5,625 nucleotides of DNA from Betaproteobacteria bacterium. Its GTDB lineage: Bacteria > Pseudomonadota > Gammaproteobacteria > Burkholderiales > SG8-41. A program made the translations under genes and the position numbers. The notes beneath the pieces are model-generated. The model did no database searches and had not been told where the DNA came from. It saw nothing but the letters and a program-made list of their open reading frames with translations. Where the stretch lies: contig JAJTHX010000175.1 in the NCBI GenBank assembly GCA_021300125.1, forward strand, positions 1-5,625, given 5' to 3'. This document shows, one piece after another, positions 5,202 through 5,625 of this stretch. How positions within the stretch are numbered: position 1 is the first letter of the stretch; every line of letters starts with the position of its first letter.

Positions 5202-5625
5202 ATGTCCGTCCGTTGGTGGGTTTTCCCACTATTACTGGTAGTCCTGCTGTTTTCGGCCGCCGTTCTGGTGCTTGGATTCGCAGCGGTCCTGATCTCACCG
5301 AACCTGCCATCGCTGGAAGTTTTGACCGATTACCGGCCAAAAATCCCGCTGCGCGTGTTCAGTGCCGATGGCAAATTGATTGGCGAATTCGGCGAAGAGC
5401 GCAGGGCCGTCGTCAAGCTGGAGCAGGTGCCGAGAACCCTGGTCAATGCCATACTGGCTGCTGAAGACGAACGCTTTTTCCAGCATGGCGGCGTGGACTA
5501 CCTGGGCGTTGCGCGCGCCGCACTGTCCAATTTCACGTCCGGCGGCGTCCGCCAGGGCGCCTCGACCATCACCATGCAGGTGGCGCGCAATTTTTTCCTG
5601 TCCAAGGAAAAGACGCTGACGCGCA
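5202..5625 (+). CDS. mrcA: Penicillin-binding protein 1A, N-terminal part (runs off window)
   Basis: This is the 5' end of a class A penicillin-binding protein, which polymerises glycan strands from lipid II (GT51 domain) and cross-links peptides (transpeptidase domain, beyond the window). The visible 141 residues hold a short N-terminal stretch, one transmembrane anchor at about 7-31, a segment typical of PBP1A (IPLRVFSADGKLIGEFGEERR, 48-68), then GT51 motif 1, EDERFFQHGGVD (88-99; Glu88 is the expected catalytic residue), and motif 2, GASTITMQVARN (119-130). The reading frame is open to the last base. ATG at 5202 is the first possible start because TAG precedes it directly in frame. No good Shine-Dalgarno is visible (only AACGG about 11 nt upstream). 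It is transcribed away from pilM, a common arrangement in beta- and gammaproteobacteria. The gene is also called ponA. Only GT51 is seen, but the PBP1A-type region before motif 1 favours this over monofunctional MtgA. Confidence 0.93.
   Translation, partial: MSVRWWVFPLLLVVLLFSAAVLVLGFAAVLISPNLPSLEVLTDYRPKIPLRVFSADGKLIGEFGEERRAVVKLEQVPRTLVNAILAAEDERFFQHGGVDYLGVARAALSNFTSGGVRQGASTITMQVARNFFLSKEKTLTR

Overview
The window looks like chromosomal DNA of a Gram-negative proteobacterium, most likely a betaproteobacterium (Rhodocyclales-like, or a close relative). I infer this from the GC-rich coding sequence, from the protein sequences, and from gene order: a penicillin-binding protein 1A gene transcribed away from pilMNOPQ is a common arrangement in beta- and gammaproteobacteria. 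No database search supports the lineage call.

Layout. Positions 11-4972, minus strand, hold a complete five-gene type IV pilus assembly operon, transcribed pilM -> pilN -> pilO -> pilP -> pilQ. The genes are packed tightly: pilM/pilN overlap by ATGA, pilN/pilO are 3 nt apart, pilO/pilP overlap by GTGA and pilP/pilQ overlap by ATGA. Positions 4973-5201 are a 229-bp divergent intergenic region. It is AT-rich next to pilM, holds a consensus TATAAT box pointing right, and then a leader of about 115 nt with several small dyads. Positions 5202-5625, plus strand, hold the 5' part of a class A penicillin-binding protein gene (mrcA/ponA), cut by the window end. Positions 1-10 are the 10 nt after the pilQ stop and hold nothing recognisable.

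How the genes work together. PilM is an actin-like ATP-binding protein on the cytoplasmic face of the inner membrane. It binds the INLLP motif at the N terminus of PilN. PilN and PilO each have one membrane segment, a coiled coil and a periplasmic ferredoxin-like domain, and form the periplasmic alignment complex. The lipoprotein PilP joins PilNO to PilQ, the outer-membrane secretin through which the pilus leaves. PilQ carries two AMIN domains that bind peptidoglycan, and the divergent neighbour makes peptidoglycan.

All five pil genes look intact and ordinary. I see no mobile element, CRISPR array, tRNA/rRNA gene or evidence of an undescribed system. The parts least explained by known genes are the intergenic region and mrcA leader, and the way Shine-Dalgarno sequences are built into the gene ends of the operon.
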